Source of the DNA: Mytilus trossulus
Taxonomy: Eukaryota; Mollusca; Bivalvia; Mytilida; Mytilidae
Direction of reading: 5' to 3'
DNA: 64,000 nucleotides
Assembly: GCF_036588685.1 (NCBI RefSeq)
Contig: NC_086378.1
Span: 37,115,578-37,179,577 of the forward strand
A program made the translations under genes and the position numbers. The notes below the pieces were generated by a model. The model saw nothing but the letters and a program-made list of their open reading frames with translations, had not been told where the DNA came from and made no database searches. Every line of letters begins with the position of its first letter. Position 1 is the stretch's first letter. Shown one piece after another: positions 46,595 to 60,000 of this stretch.

Positions 46595-49570
46595 TCAAAC
46601 AATTGAAACGAAACTTAATAAAGATGTTCCTATGAAGGTCTTTAACAAACTGCGTTGTTTAGAAAATTTAGAAAGTTTGCAAATTTTGGTTGTGATGAAA
46701 AGCCTATTCGTGCAAAAACACCCAAGTGAGAAATTCAAGCTCATGTAAGCCTTTTGTTTCTGTTGGCAAAGATGATGTCCGTTTTTCGATTTTGTATTTT
46801 TGGTTGATATCTGCATCTTTTTACGGATAACCATCGGAACACTCTTTTTCTCCAAATAGGCAGACTGGTAAGTATAATTTGTGATGTAGCTCTTTTCCGT
46901 CTTTTTAAACCAATATTGTATCTTGCAGTTACCAAAACCATTGCACCTAAAGTTTTAACTATAAGCTATACCATTGCAGGACCTTGATATAGAACAATAC
47001 CTAAAAAATAACTCTGACATATGACTGTTCCCACTCGCCTTACATTTACAGCCCTCTGGCGATGTTATTACTGGGTATCTAAACATAATTCAACATGAAC
47101 ATCGCCGAAAGGTGGTATCTCATGGTCCTAAGTTTAGAGAAGCCTCAAACATCAATTGAAACAATAACTCCAAAGTAATTATGGATTGTATTGATGACTT
47201 TGCCAGAACATCGGCTAAACAAGAAGTTAAACTAGACACTTTGTCAGAATGGGTCAAAACGATCAGGTCTCTGATAAAACGTCGAATTCAAAAATTGAAA
47301 AACTGTGTGAAATGACAGACCAAAGTCCGTTTTCAGAGACAAAGAAGCTGTGAAATGACCCCTTCTCTTCACGATAAGTATTTATGTTTCTGCGGAAAAA
47401 GCTTCAAATAATAGTGTCTTTGTTTGTAAATAGTACTACTACGACTGTCTTGTAAAAGAATTAGGAATAAATTATCACTAAGGTAATCCCACATACACAA
47501 ACATATCATTTGACAACCATGAGATTTTGGCGAATCATAAGACCTTCATGGCTTCAATAAACATTACATTGAATAGCAAATCGGAGGACTTCCTTGCCAT
47601 GTTTGGATATATAACTTCACAATATTCTATACAAACAACGGTTCATTGCTAGTTCATCTGAATCTTCGACGAAAGGAAAGTCCATAAGATTGACAAAAAA
47701 AACTGTCGGCAATGAAAGAGGTTATTCATGAATACCGTGAAACTGTTTACTCGCGTAGTTGTAGATTTGGGTAGATTCTAAAAACATATTAATAACTTCT
47801 TGATAATTTAAAATTCGATCTTTCTATGAAATAAGTTCTATCAAAAATTTTGATTTTTTTCAACCCTGTACACCACCAATCCCCGTGTGAAATTGAAAAA
47901 TCATCTAAAAGAAATGATCCTTTATGCATCTATATAAAGTTAAACATGATACCAAACGCTTTAGACTAATTACTTTGATGTGACATACGGCAGATTTTCT
48001 TAATAAATGAACAAAAAGGGAATATATGCTACACAAAGGAACAAGTGATCAGTATGGTGGAGTTTCTTATTGACAACATATTTGTTGAATTTGGAGGTAG
48101 ACTCTCAACAAATTGTCGGCATTCCTCTAGGAACAAACTGTGTGCCTCTACTCGTCGGAAATCCTTCAGACACCTGTCAAAAACAAGAAGATCAAAGAAG
48201 CCAAGTCATTTAATTTCACATTCAGATAAATTGATGATGTTCTTTCCATTAACCTTCATTAACCTCCCAAACGTTTCTGATTGGGTTTCATGAATATATA
48301 AACTAGAAATTAAAGAAACAACAAACACATTTTCATCTGTCTCATCTTCAAACCTATACCTCGAATTTGACCTCAGCAGTGATCTCAGTACCGGAATCTT
48401 TGACAAAAGAGACGATTTTATTTTTTAAATTCGCAATCTTTATAGCAATATCAAGTGCATATGAGATATACATTTCCCAACTTATTCTGTTTTCAAGAGC
48501 TTGCAGCTGCTATATTCATACTTTGTAAAACGTCACCAGTATCTGTGTTTTATGTTGATGAACATGAATTATGTCAAAGAGTTACAGGGAAGGTAATGAC
48601 GTTGCTAACGTAATTTGTTATTTTCGCGACGTCAAACTGTGACATATCGGGAAAAGATGCATTTTTCGACTGATTTTTATCATTCAAACTGATTTAATTT
48701 GAAAACGAGTTCATGGACCCCTATTTTTCAAAGCGGCATTTGGTTTCATTTTGGTGGGAGATTATGTGATCCAAATTTTATAAAACTGTAAATAGAGGAT
48801 TTTTTTTAATTGTGATAAACATGCAGTAAAAAATTACGTTTTTTCCTCAATTCATGAACATTTGATAAATATGAGTTATTTCTGAATAAAAAATTGCATA
48901 TTTTTTAAAGATATTTATAAAATACAAAAATTACCGATTATTTAACAAAAAACAATTTGGTTTTATCTTTTATAACAAAAAAGTTATGTCTTTCTTTCGT
49001 AAAAGAAATTACGGCCACAAATCTGAATTTCGAGCAAATATACAAAATTTCGACCTCATTTTATTCAAAAAGTAGCACATGAAGGTATATTTTTTATTAC
49101 ATATTTGATTTAATCAGGTAAAAAATAGCCTATATGCAAATTTTCATGAACTTGTAAATACAGAATCGAAACTGCAGTGGCGGATCCAGAGGGGGGGTTC
49201 CGGGGGTCCGCACCCCCCCTTTATTTTGGCCGATCAATGCATTTGAATCGGGACATATGTTTGCACCCCCCCTGCACCCCCCCTTTGCCCTGGGCTAGCA
49301 CCCCCCCTTTCGAAAATTCCTGCATCCGCCACTGGAAACTGTATCGTATGCCCTTTTAAAATATTCCATACTAACTTCACAAAGAATACATGATGGTCTT
49401 GACGTAAAGATTTTAGGTACTGGCGTTGTTTATCATCTTAAAACGTGTTATAATGTTCTTTTATTTGTCTTTGTAATTTTTTACCTTTATTGTTTAGTCT
49501 TCTTTTGGTAATCTTCAGTTGACTTGGCTCGGTACTTATACATCCCTTCATTGTGTTATTGTGCTATGGT
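46595..49570 (+). pseudogene. Penelope-like retroelement remnant, copy B, decayed
   Basis: Begins TCAAACAATTGAAACGAAAC, then shows RT-related pieces in shifting + frames: VVSHGPKFREASNIN (about 47110), LDTLSEWVKTIRSLIKRRI (about 47235), VEFLIDNIFVEFGG (about 48057) and a degraded GIPLGTNC region (about 48120). Many stops and frameshifts separate them. The tail (about 48520-48580) is interrupted and resumes at about 49365, ending with a copy of the ACTTATACATCCCTTCATTG unit (49530). Non-functional. The Penelope-like assignment is from motif memory. Confidence 0.55.
49175..49334. mobile_element. Short CAGTGGCGGATCC inverted-repeat element (160 bp)
   Basis: Ends CAGTGGCGGATCC and its near inverse TGCATCCGCCACTG, flanked by GAAACTG on both sides (49168-49174 and 49335-49341), a 7-bp duplication. 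The interior is C-run rich (CCCCCCCTTT several times). This terminus is familiar from small elements in many animals. Confidence 0.8.
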
Positions 49571-50946
49571 AAATTTTTTAGCAAGAAACTTATGGTAAAA
49601 ATGTCCAACTTCGGAAACCGAAATTAAAAATTTCGACACCATTTGTCATTTAACTGTAGCACATCGGAAGGTTTATTCAGTTGTGTTACATTTTTGAATT
49701 TACTAGTTGAAAAAATAGATAGCATGTAAAAATCAGCGTTTGATCAAAACTATATCGTATCTATCAAATTCATGTTCGCCGATTTGACTCAAATTCTCGT
49801 ATTTGATTTATATCATACTACTGTCCGCGTCTAACGTGCGACACCACGATGAAAATTTCACCCTCGTAAAAAAATTTTACCGAGGGTATAGTTTGCTAAA
49901 ACGTATATCGAAATAACAATAAGTCTGAAATAAACAAAGCGTGTACTCGATGATATAAATCAGATTTCGTGTAAATTAAAGTGTAGGCGCCACTTAATGA
50001 ACTATCGAGATGACCTCCGAATACTACCGACGGTCACATAACCCTGGGAACAGTATATATATTTAATATATATGTTCCTGCATAACCTGATATATAAACA
50101 ATGCTCAACAATGATGAATACAACATCGTGTCAATGAAGTTTTATGGCTCTATTTGATTTCATGTTATAGGTTTAAAAAATAAGTTAATTATCATTTTAC
50201 CTGTTTAAGCCGGATGATTTTTTGTATATCATGTATACGATATGGTTCACCTTTGTTTCACTTTCAATGTTGTCATTCTTTTCCTGTTTTAAATGGCTGA
50301 ACATGACTTATGCATGCGTAAGCAATCTCTAGCTGAACATGACTAATGAACCAGTGAATGCGTAACCAAATTATAGCTAATGGGTTAAATTGAAGTTCCA
50401 ATGAAAATAGATTTATTGACTCGCAAGTAAATAATTCATCAGCGATATTTCCGAGTCTAGACATATTCAAATTGGCTGCTAAAACGAATTATTATTTCCT
50501 TATTTCACTTTTATTAATGATTGTGCCAAAAGAAATGTTTTTTTTCATATTTCGTCTCAGATTTTATCAGTACGAATATGATTTTCCATCATGAATGAAC
50601 CTGTTATTCTTCCTTCTATATTTTTTCCTTTAGATAATAGGAAAAGTTGTAAATGTAGAAAAGAGTTAGTTCGTAAAAAATTACGGCAATTTCAAAATTA
50701 AGATGTATCACTATTGTATGACATTTATATACGACCGTTTTTAAAAGAATAAGAAAATAGTTCGTGGTTACTACTATCTATGACAAGTTGGAAATGGTTA
50801 TAAGCTAAACAATTTATAGATCAATTAAGCGTTTGTTTTTAACCCATCTTCACCAATAAAAAAATCAACCGATTTGACACAGATTTTCACAATTCCCGAT
50901 AAAAATTGCAACACATTTCATGATTTTACTGAACTAATTACTAATC
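49571..50946. other. Region upstream of CTU2
   Basis: No gene or clear repeat is recognised except short AT-rich stretches. It must include the CTU2 promoter and 5' UTR, but I cannot point to a core promoter element with confidence. Confidence 0.45.
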
Positions 50947-51002
50947 ATGTGTTCTATCCAAGAAGGCGCTATTGAAAATCCAATCAAAACAGATAAAACT
51001 GA
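50947..51002 (+). CDS. CTU2: CTU2 exon 1: start codon
   Basis: ATGTGTTCTATCCAAGAAGG codes MCSIQEG...; the MCS/MCQ start is typical of CTU2. 56 coding bases end ACTGA|GTGAGT, leaving GA that completes a Glu codon with the first G of exon 2. The phase fits exactly, and a rival ATG (54074) does not. Confidence 0.85.
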
Positions 51003-54000
51003 GTGAGTTTGTTCGTTAAAATGTTTCAAGAAACTAGATATTAGGGAAATATGGAAAAGTTTTAATGTTTGACATCCATAGGCACAGACACTTCTATCAT
51101 ACCCCCCCCCCCCCCCCCCCCCAAAAAAAAGTAAATGAGGAATATTTGTGTCAAAGTCATTATTTTTTTCTGGTCTCTTTATCAGGTGGATGAACAGAAT
51201 ACAATACAGTATTACATGTAGCACTTATATGCCCATATACATCCCGAAATAAACTAGGCAGTGTCTGCGCGTACCCGCATGCGGGTACGAATAGTCAAAT
51301 TGCCGTTCTAGGCTGCGCGTACCCACATCCGGTTTTCTAATAAAATGCCATTGGATCGGGTATAAAACGTGAAATATCTACGGAAATTATCGATCGAATG
51401 GGCTTATCGTGTAGAACGAGTGAAAAGTATGAAAAATAATATTTTCAAATTGTATTTATTAAATAATGATACATAGTAATCATTGCAAATTTAAATGCAC
51501 AATGATGGAAAACAGTCCCTGTAAAAGAAAAACATGATAGAAATTAATACTATTATAAAATTTTAATGCAAATTTAAAGATTATTTTTTTTATAAATTAA
51601 AAATATACCCATAAGACATTTTAAAATAATCTTTAAGTAAAATATAAAACAGAAACTGAAATTTTGAAATATATAAAACTACTAAAATTAAAGCATGAGT
51701 TTATTAAAATTTAAATTTAAAGAAGCAAGTAATAATGAATAATGAAACGTGAACGTAGGCTGGCAACATTTGAAATGTGCAGCCCGGGGTTGAAATCTGT
51801 GCCAAAACAATCATATGTTACAAATCTTAATTAGTGACATGAATCTATTGTAATTGGTTTAAATTGATATTATAACTAGCTTCTTTAATTTTTATAAACT
51901 CCAGCTTTAATTTTAGTAGTTTTATTTTACTTTTTTTTTCTTTTCAGGGACTGTACAGTCTAATTTTCCATCATTGTGCTTTTAATTTTATATAATAAAT
52001 AAATTTTGAAAATATTATTTTTTCATATTCTTCACTCGTTCTACACGAAATTCCCATACTATCAATAATTTTCGTACATATTTCACATTTCATTCCCGAT
52101 TCGATGGCATTTTATTAGAAAACCGGATGTGGGTACGCGCAGCCTAGAACGGCAATTTTTACTATTCGTACCCGCATGCGGGTACGCGCAGACACTGCCA
52201 ATAAACTAATGTCACTAGATTTGTTCCTTACTTGTCTGAGGTAATTTGGGAGTTACAATTTAGATTAGTGTTGGGCCAACAAACCTGATTACTACAATGT
52301 ACCTTTAAATTACTTTTCAAAAAACTTTTTTTCTTTAATTTAAAAATTCATTGCTGAAATAAACGAACTTCTGTTTATGAAAAATATTTTAAACCGGTAA
52401 GTTCTTGACAAATATCATAAAATCTAAGATCATTGTTAATTTATTTAATTACAAATTAATTTTATTGGATATTTCACTTAAGTTTTCATTTGTCAAACTT
52501 GTAACTGATTTTTTTTATTATCTAAGTCTCATCTCTGGTCACTCTGCAAAAAATAAAGATCACAGCAAACTAAACTGTTTTTGCTAGCTGTCCATTCTTT
52601 AAGTTCTATAGTATATGCACAAGAAATTATATTTTCGTTATGTAACTTTTTAATGCTGATATTTTCATATTTTTTATAATGCACATTGATAGTAAAAATG
52701 AAAAATAATAAATAGTAAAACAAGTTAAAAAAAAATATATCAATATACATGTAGAAGCAGAAAATAATTCTTCCAAGTCATATATTATGTTAAACATATT
52801 ATAGAACTATCAATTTTATGTGCTTTTCATGTTTATAGAAAGGAGAAAGAAATATAAAAAATAATTATAGTATAACTAATCGCCGTATTTGAATATCAAA
52901 AATAAGACAACGCGTGACCAAACGACGCATGGATTAAACGAGTGCGCAGCACGAGTTTAATCCATAGCGGCGTTTGGTCACAAGTTGTCTTATTTTTGAT
53001 ATTCAAATACGGCGATTAGTTATACTTTTTATTACATTGGCTAATGGCTTTTTTTTTTATGAAATTAATGTAGAAAATGTAAGGGACTATATGTGTTTCC
53101 TACGCATTCACAATTTGTTTTGATCCAACGTTATCGACGTCTTGACAACGCCTATTGTTATATGACGTCAGAGAGTGAAATAACCACGTTTATTTAACAT
53201 GTGAAATTATCGGTTTTTATCCAACTGGGAAATCAATGTAATTCATTGCAACCAATGTAATAAAAGTCAATATTATGATAAAGAAATTGGTGAAAAAGAA
53301 GAATAAAATCGGCTGTTGTTTGCTCTATGGTTTGGTGGTTGTCGCTTTGACATATTCACCATTTCCTTTCTCAATTTTATCAAAATATAAAAACATTTAT
53401 TTTTAAAATGATCATAAAATGAAGAAAAGTAAAAATATGATTATAAAAAGAGATAAGAATGCATGTCAATGGTAATCAGTATTCTCATAACAAAATTGCC
53501 ATCATTCAGTATTCTGAAATGCAGCTTAGACACCATCACTCTTGTCAATGGGTTTAAAGTCCGTGCTGTAAATAAAGTGATTTAAATACAAAAAAATATC
53601 ACAAAAAAAACAAGAAAGCTTGAATTCAAACTTACATATCTGCATGAACATATTTTTTAACATCTTTAAGATTTTTTTAGAATTTTGTTATTTTGGCTTT
53701 CCAGAGTTTTAAAATTGAATTATCTCCCTTTGATTTTTGCATGACGTAAGCAAAGATTTTTTTCAAAGTAAGAAAACTTCAGACTAAAAGTTTTGGGAAG
53801 AGACACACGGAAGTAAAGTGCATAGTTATTAAACGGCGGAGTAAACAAAGAGGCAGAATTACTGGACACGACTCTATATGAAATATTATGAATAAATGTT
53901 TAAAGTCATATGAAACAAGTGACTGGTGAAAAATAATGTTATTCCAATTCTTGAACTAATGCATACTAACATCATAAACTTAGTCTTCTGTGCACAATTT

Positions 54001-57000
54001 TATCATATTTCTCGCATAAATTTCGTATAATCGTCAATTTTTTTTTCAATCGTTCAGTGTTGTTGTGAAAAGATGGCAGGTACATGTAACTTAAGATCGT
54101 GTTTTGAAGCCGAAGTTTAACAAATGTCACCTGTTTGTCAACAATTAACAAAAAGCATGTATATTGGGTCACACTGAGTTCACTTTGCATACAGAAAATA
54201 TGTCGGGGAATTGCTTCCTGGAAAGAAAGCAATTAAAAATAAAGTAAACTTCTTCTAAATATGAACAAATTAAAGAATTTTCTTCAAAAAAAAGTATATG
54301 TACATAAGTTTTATAATGAAAACTATCTATTGAGTTATAAAAAACATATGCATTTTGTTTTTTAATTTGAGATTTCTTATGACTTTAAATGTAATTTAAA
54401 CATATACAACCAGGTATAATCAAAATATTCAATTGTATGTAATTAGGATAGAGAATATTCCTCTTGTCAGTAGATGACATCTTTAAAGAGAGATTGATAC
54501 TCATGCATGATACTAGTCATTTTATACATAAAGTTCATTGGCTAATGTTTAGAATGAATGCTTTCATGATTTTTCCAGATGATCAGATTCTCCATATTAT
54601 CAGTGGTTCAACTATATTTGGTGTATGGATTGATTGTAAGGTGAACATGTCCATCTAACAATGTTCATATGAACTTGACCTTATCTTCATGGTTCATTGT
54701 TCAAAGTTAGTTTTCATGGTTTTGTCAGTTTGTCAGATACTACATGTATATTAAGCAATAAGTCAACTACATGTACATTTGGTGTATGGAATGGTTGTAC
54801 TGTATGTCTGTCTTGCAAGTTTCATATGACCTAACCATTTAGTTGTCTGAACAAGCCTTCTCATGATCTTTAAATATTGATATCTCAGAAATTTTTTCAC
54901 TCTAAACTGTGCTTATAATTATTGGATCATTACAAAATATTAAAAATTTCATTCATATTAAACTTATAATAGATATATATCTGAGTTATTATTTCAAGAT
55001 TAACAATGTAAAATACCCTTATGTGTTTTCAGGAAGTCCAAAGTTTGTATGAAATGTGGCGGAAAAGCTGTCCTTATCACTAGAATAAATGATCCACTTT
55101 GCAGGTCAGTATTTTTTACTTTCTTCATAAAAACAATGTTGGAAAAATAGTAATGAATATATATTATTTCTCCTAGAATCCTCCATCACTTCTATTTATA
55201 GTTTTTTTTTTATATGTCTTAGCCGTAGTGGAAGAGGGGCATTAAGTTTTACCCTTGTCCATCTGTTTGTCTGTACATCCCAAAAAAAATTTCTATCTCT
55301 AAATTGAGCTTCAACCAAATTTTATGAATACAGGTCAAGTTTGAATTTTTGTGGTGTCACTTTAACTGTTTTAGCGTTATGCCTGTTTACAAAAGGAAAT
55401 ATAATGGAATTTTTCATTTCCACTCTCTAGCTTGAGTTTGCCACAACCAAACGTTATGAAACTTTAATAAACATAATGCTTATTACCACTAAACATAGAA
55501 ATAGATCAGGTTTGAATTTTGATGGTGTCACTTTTACCGTTCTAGAGTTAAGTCTCTTTTCAAATGGAAAAGTTGCTGAACTTTTCTTTTCCGTTCTCAA
55601 CCTTTAATTTGCCTCAATTAGATATTATGAATTTTAAACACAATGTGTATTACCACAAAATACAGGTCAAGTTTGAATTATAGTGGCGTAACTTTTACCA
55701 TTCTAGAGTTATGCCCGTTTACAAATGGGAAAAATGCTGAATTTTACATTTCTATTCTCTTACTGGAGTTTCCCTCAACCAAATGGTATTAAACTTATAC
55801 ACTAATGCTTATTACCACAAACTTAGATCAAGTACTTTGGGTAGCATTGCTTTAACATGTTTAACCATTCTTGAGTTATGCTTCTGTAAAACAGTATATG
55901 CAAGCATGGACATCACCTGTGTCTCATGGACACATTCCCGTCTTATTTTGTTATTAAAATTTGGTAATAGGCCATGGCCAATCTTAAAAAAAAATATATA
56001 GTGGCCTCTTCAAGAATGATTGATGATCTCCAAAATGACTTAAATTGTTGGAAGAAATGTTATTTTTGATATTAATTTAATTTAAGCATTATGTAATATG
56101 ATTTTAAGAAAACTAGGGTGAAATTCCAGTAAAGGGTAGATAAATGTGAGGTTTTGAATTAACGATACATCAATGTTCCTGTTTGTAATTTTGTAAATAA
56201 AGCCCATTTTATGGAGGCTAAATTTGGTTCAAGGTGAAAAGAAATTTTAACTGTTGAATTTTAAATTGAATTTTCTATTTAAAAATTTCATGCATCATTC
56301 TTTCATTTAAAAAAATCATTCAGTAAATCTATACATTTCACTCTCTAAACTTCTGTGTATTTAGAATGTTGATATTTACACACTTCATTAAATACTTCAA
56401 AGTCATGCATTGTACTTTCATATAATAACATTGTAACATATTCTTAAAATGATGTTTAAACACTGGGAACACGTAAAATATGTTTCAAGAAACCTTGTAT
56501 ACTGTAAGATAATGTAATACATTCGATGATAATATAAATGGAGTTGAGAGAATTTAGTGAGGAGGATTTCAAAGAGAAGTTTGTAGCTTTGAGGTACGGA
56601 ATGGATTGATCATCAGTTTGAACAGTAAACTTTAAAAAAAAAATTATGATTAAAGTAATTTCAGCTCAGATAACTTGTATCTAACTGTTTGTATCAAATA
56701 TAATTGCTTTAATAGTACTGAGTTAGCTGTTTAGGTTTCTTGTGGATAGTACACATAGCAGACATACCACATCACCTTATTTAATATCAAATATCGTATA
56801 TTGTTAATATTAAAGCTTAGAAAGTACATTTGTACTATCATCATGAGAAATATAATTCTCCTCTGACATTGCTAAAACTGAACGTCACTGACCCTTTTGA
56901 AACACACTAGGTCACCCCCAGAACTATTTGGGTTTGTGTTGCTCAATGTTGTTCTTTGATGTGTTTAGCAACATTCCAGAATATCAAAGGAAGGATCATT

Positions 57001-60000
57001 TAACCAGGGAAACAAATAAGCAAAAACTTTAGAAAAAATAATAATTCCAGAATTTAAAATCAACTGCATCTTTAAAAAAACAGTTCTGAAAAGATTTATG
57101 TGTTCTTTTGCAATCACTGTATGTCCCATTTAATTATAATTGAATGCAAATTTATACACAAGTGAAAATTTCAAATCACATTAAAATTTCTTGCATTTCG
57201 ATTAATTTAACAAAAATATAAAGGGTTGGCCTCTTTTCTATCCTCACTTTACTAAATCATTTGGTGCAAATCTTCTTAATTGACAAAGCCAGAAAATTTA
57301 TCAACCCATGAGGAAAAATGCATTGTATATTGCAGGGACTGTTTTATGGTATACACAACACACAAGTTCCGTGCAGCAATTGGCAAGTCAAAGATTATAC
57401 GAGATGGAGAAACAGTATTGGTTGGATTTTCAGGAGGACAGGCATCCAGCTGTCTACTACAGTTAATAAAAGATGTACAGTTTAATTATTGTAAACTTTG
57501 CAATGTTATTCATAAAAATGGCTGAGAAATATTGACAGAGTTATTGTATTCAGCATTTTCTGTAATGGCAATACTTAGTCTCGCATATTTGTGCGTTGGT
57601 TAAAAATGGCAGAATACACTCAAACATTTCTGAATTAGCAGTAAATTGATTGCTAAATGAATAAATGCAATTTCTTCAAAGTCCGGTTGTAAAAAATGCT
57701 ATTTAAAAGATTAAAAATTTATGATGCATCAAGTAATAAACATGACTTTAACATGTACCATTAAGATGGATAGTATTGCAACCTTTTGTTTGCATCTAAA
57801 ACACACATTTAATTACAAGCCAGAAATACTCAATTGCTTAATTCAGTGGTGTAGAAAATCGTATTTATTTACAGACTATGTGATTTGGAAACTTTACAGT
57901 TTTAAATATTGTATAAACATCTGTTTGTTGGTGATTTTAATTGTTGGGTTGCTGTCTCATTGATATATACCCCACATCTCATTTTGTTCATAATTGTGAG
58001 CAGAATATTAATAAAATTGAGAATGGAAATGGGGAATGTGTGAAAGAGACAACAATCCGACCATAGAAAAAAACAACCGCAGAAGGTCACCAACAGGTCT
58101 TGAATGTAGCGAGAAATTCCCGCACCCGGAACCTTGATTTCTTATTGTATATTTTGATGTATCCAAGTTGTGTATCATTTTTCTTGAACTTTGATATAAA
58201 TTTTATTTTCATTTAAATGTGTTATTTATTCTACAGGGACTCAGTGAAAGAGCACACAAGAAGCTGAGATTCAAGCCAAGTTTGTTATTTATAGACGGTA
58301 AAAAGAGATATCACCATATTGTTGATTTGTTTAATTTTTGTTGGTAACGATTTTTGGTGGATATTTGGTGTCAAAGTCAAATCCACAGTACATAGCATAT
58401 GTGTGCTTGACTCTGCATTACGCTGCTGTCATTTATAAATTAAAAAGATACTGTCACTTTAGAAATGAATTCAATATCTTTTAATCACAAAAATACAAAA
58501 GGATGAAAATTGCAATAATAAAAACTCGCATTTAGCATTTGCTGTAAAATTTTCAAGAAAAATAATTATATTTTATAATATTTGTAATAGGCCTTATTTA
58601 TTACAATGATATATTTCATATACAAATGTATGAAGGAATTATGGTAATTAATTTCACATTATTATCAAACATCACGCTAAGAGGCATGCATTAAATTCTG
58701 CAAGATGAAATAATTAGATGGCAATCTAACATCATTACTTGAATAAAACAAAACACGATCAATAGCATTTAGCAACATGAAAATCATGCAACAGAAAACT
58801 GTAACCATAAAAAAAAATTGAATATAAAGGAAGGTAATACTGTTCAAGATATAGAATTACTGTTATTTTACCAAAAAAATTGATGAGTATATAACTATGC
58901 ACACAGTTTAGTAATTGTCCCCTGGAACACTTGCATATTTGTTATATTGACAAATATTATTAGATGCATCAATCCAGAGAATCTGCAATAATTTTGTGAC
59001 TATTCTAATTACAGAGGGCGCTGCAATAGATATGTCAGCAGAAGAAAGATTAGATAGCTGTCAGAAAATTCTCCAAGTAATGGCAAAATCAGGTTATCCA
59101 TGTCATATACGATCCTTAGAAGAGGTAGAGTATTTTGAATTCCACTTGATGATTTTATCAAACTTTGATGACATATTTTTCAATAAAGGTGCTGTCATTT
59201 TAACTCTTTAAACCTGACAGCAACTTTTTGAAATTTTAACGTTAGAATCCCTTTACAAATTTGTTTATATTGTTAAACTTTTGCGACAGTGCAAAACCAG
59301 TGAAATGCCACACATAATAGAAGATTTCAGTTGTAATTTGAAAAAATAGAACCTTGCAGTACTGTACATTTCATAGATGACATTTGTACAAAGAGGATGG
59401 TGCAAATTCATCAATTACATATTAGCTCATCAACTCAAATCCACCAAAAAAAGACATCTAGAGGGCATGATAATGTTATGTAGTGACCAAGTGCACCCAA
59501 TGTATAAGAGTTTAAGGTAACACAGTCTTAATATATTGTTAAAAAAAGAATTCTGCAGAAATAATCTGAAATCTTAACGTTGAGGTAACAGTATATAAAA
59601 AGGTCAATAGATTTAAGCTTTAAACACATGTTTCTGTATAAACCTTCTGTATAATCCTTCTGTATAAACGTTCACAATAGTTGTAGAATAAACATAAAGA
59701 GACAGATTGAAGATGATTTAATAACAAGTTTTTTTCTCAATTTTAGGCCATGGATTCATCCTTCATTACAACAGACAGTAGCAAAGATTCCCTTGCTAGT
59801 ACAGAGCTTCCCGACCTTGATGATAAATCACAAGGTCAAAGGTCAAATAAAGACCTTGACACTGATCGACCTAAACCTGCTGAAAAACCCAAAACTAATG
59901 GTTTACCAATAGACAAAGACTTTAAAGAGAAATGTATACATTATGATGAATCAGAAATAAAGTTAAAGGAGTTGCTAAAATCCTTAAAATCTGTCACAGC

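Larger units (their letters stand above)
51003..55032. other. CTU2: CTU2 intron 1 (4 kb)
   Basis: Contains a run of 21 C (51102-51122), a Mutator-like inverted-repeat element (51257-52199), a long hairpin (52869-53025), an inverted mussel-repeat fragment (53309-53380; GGCTGTTGTTTGCTCTATGG) and a TGACCTTAT-type repeat (54535-54835). Nothing is recognised in 53400-54460. Confidence 0.65.

Noticed and set aside
54074-54080. ATGGCAG|GTACATG as the CTU2 first exon
   Set aside because: It leaves one base, giving a stop in exon 2; the 50947-51002 exon fits in phase and sequence.
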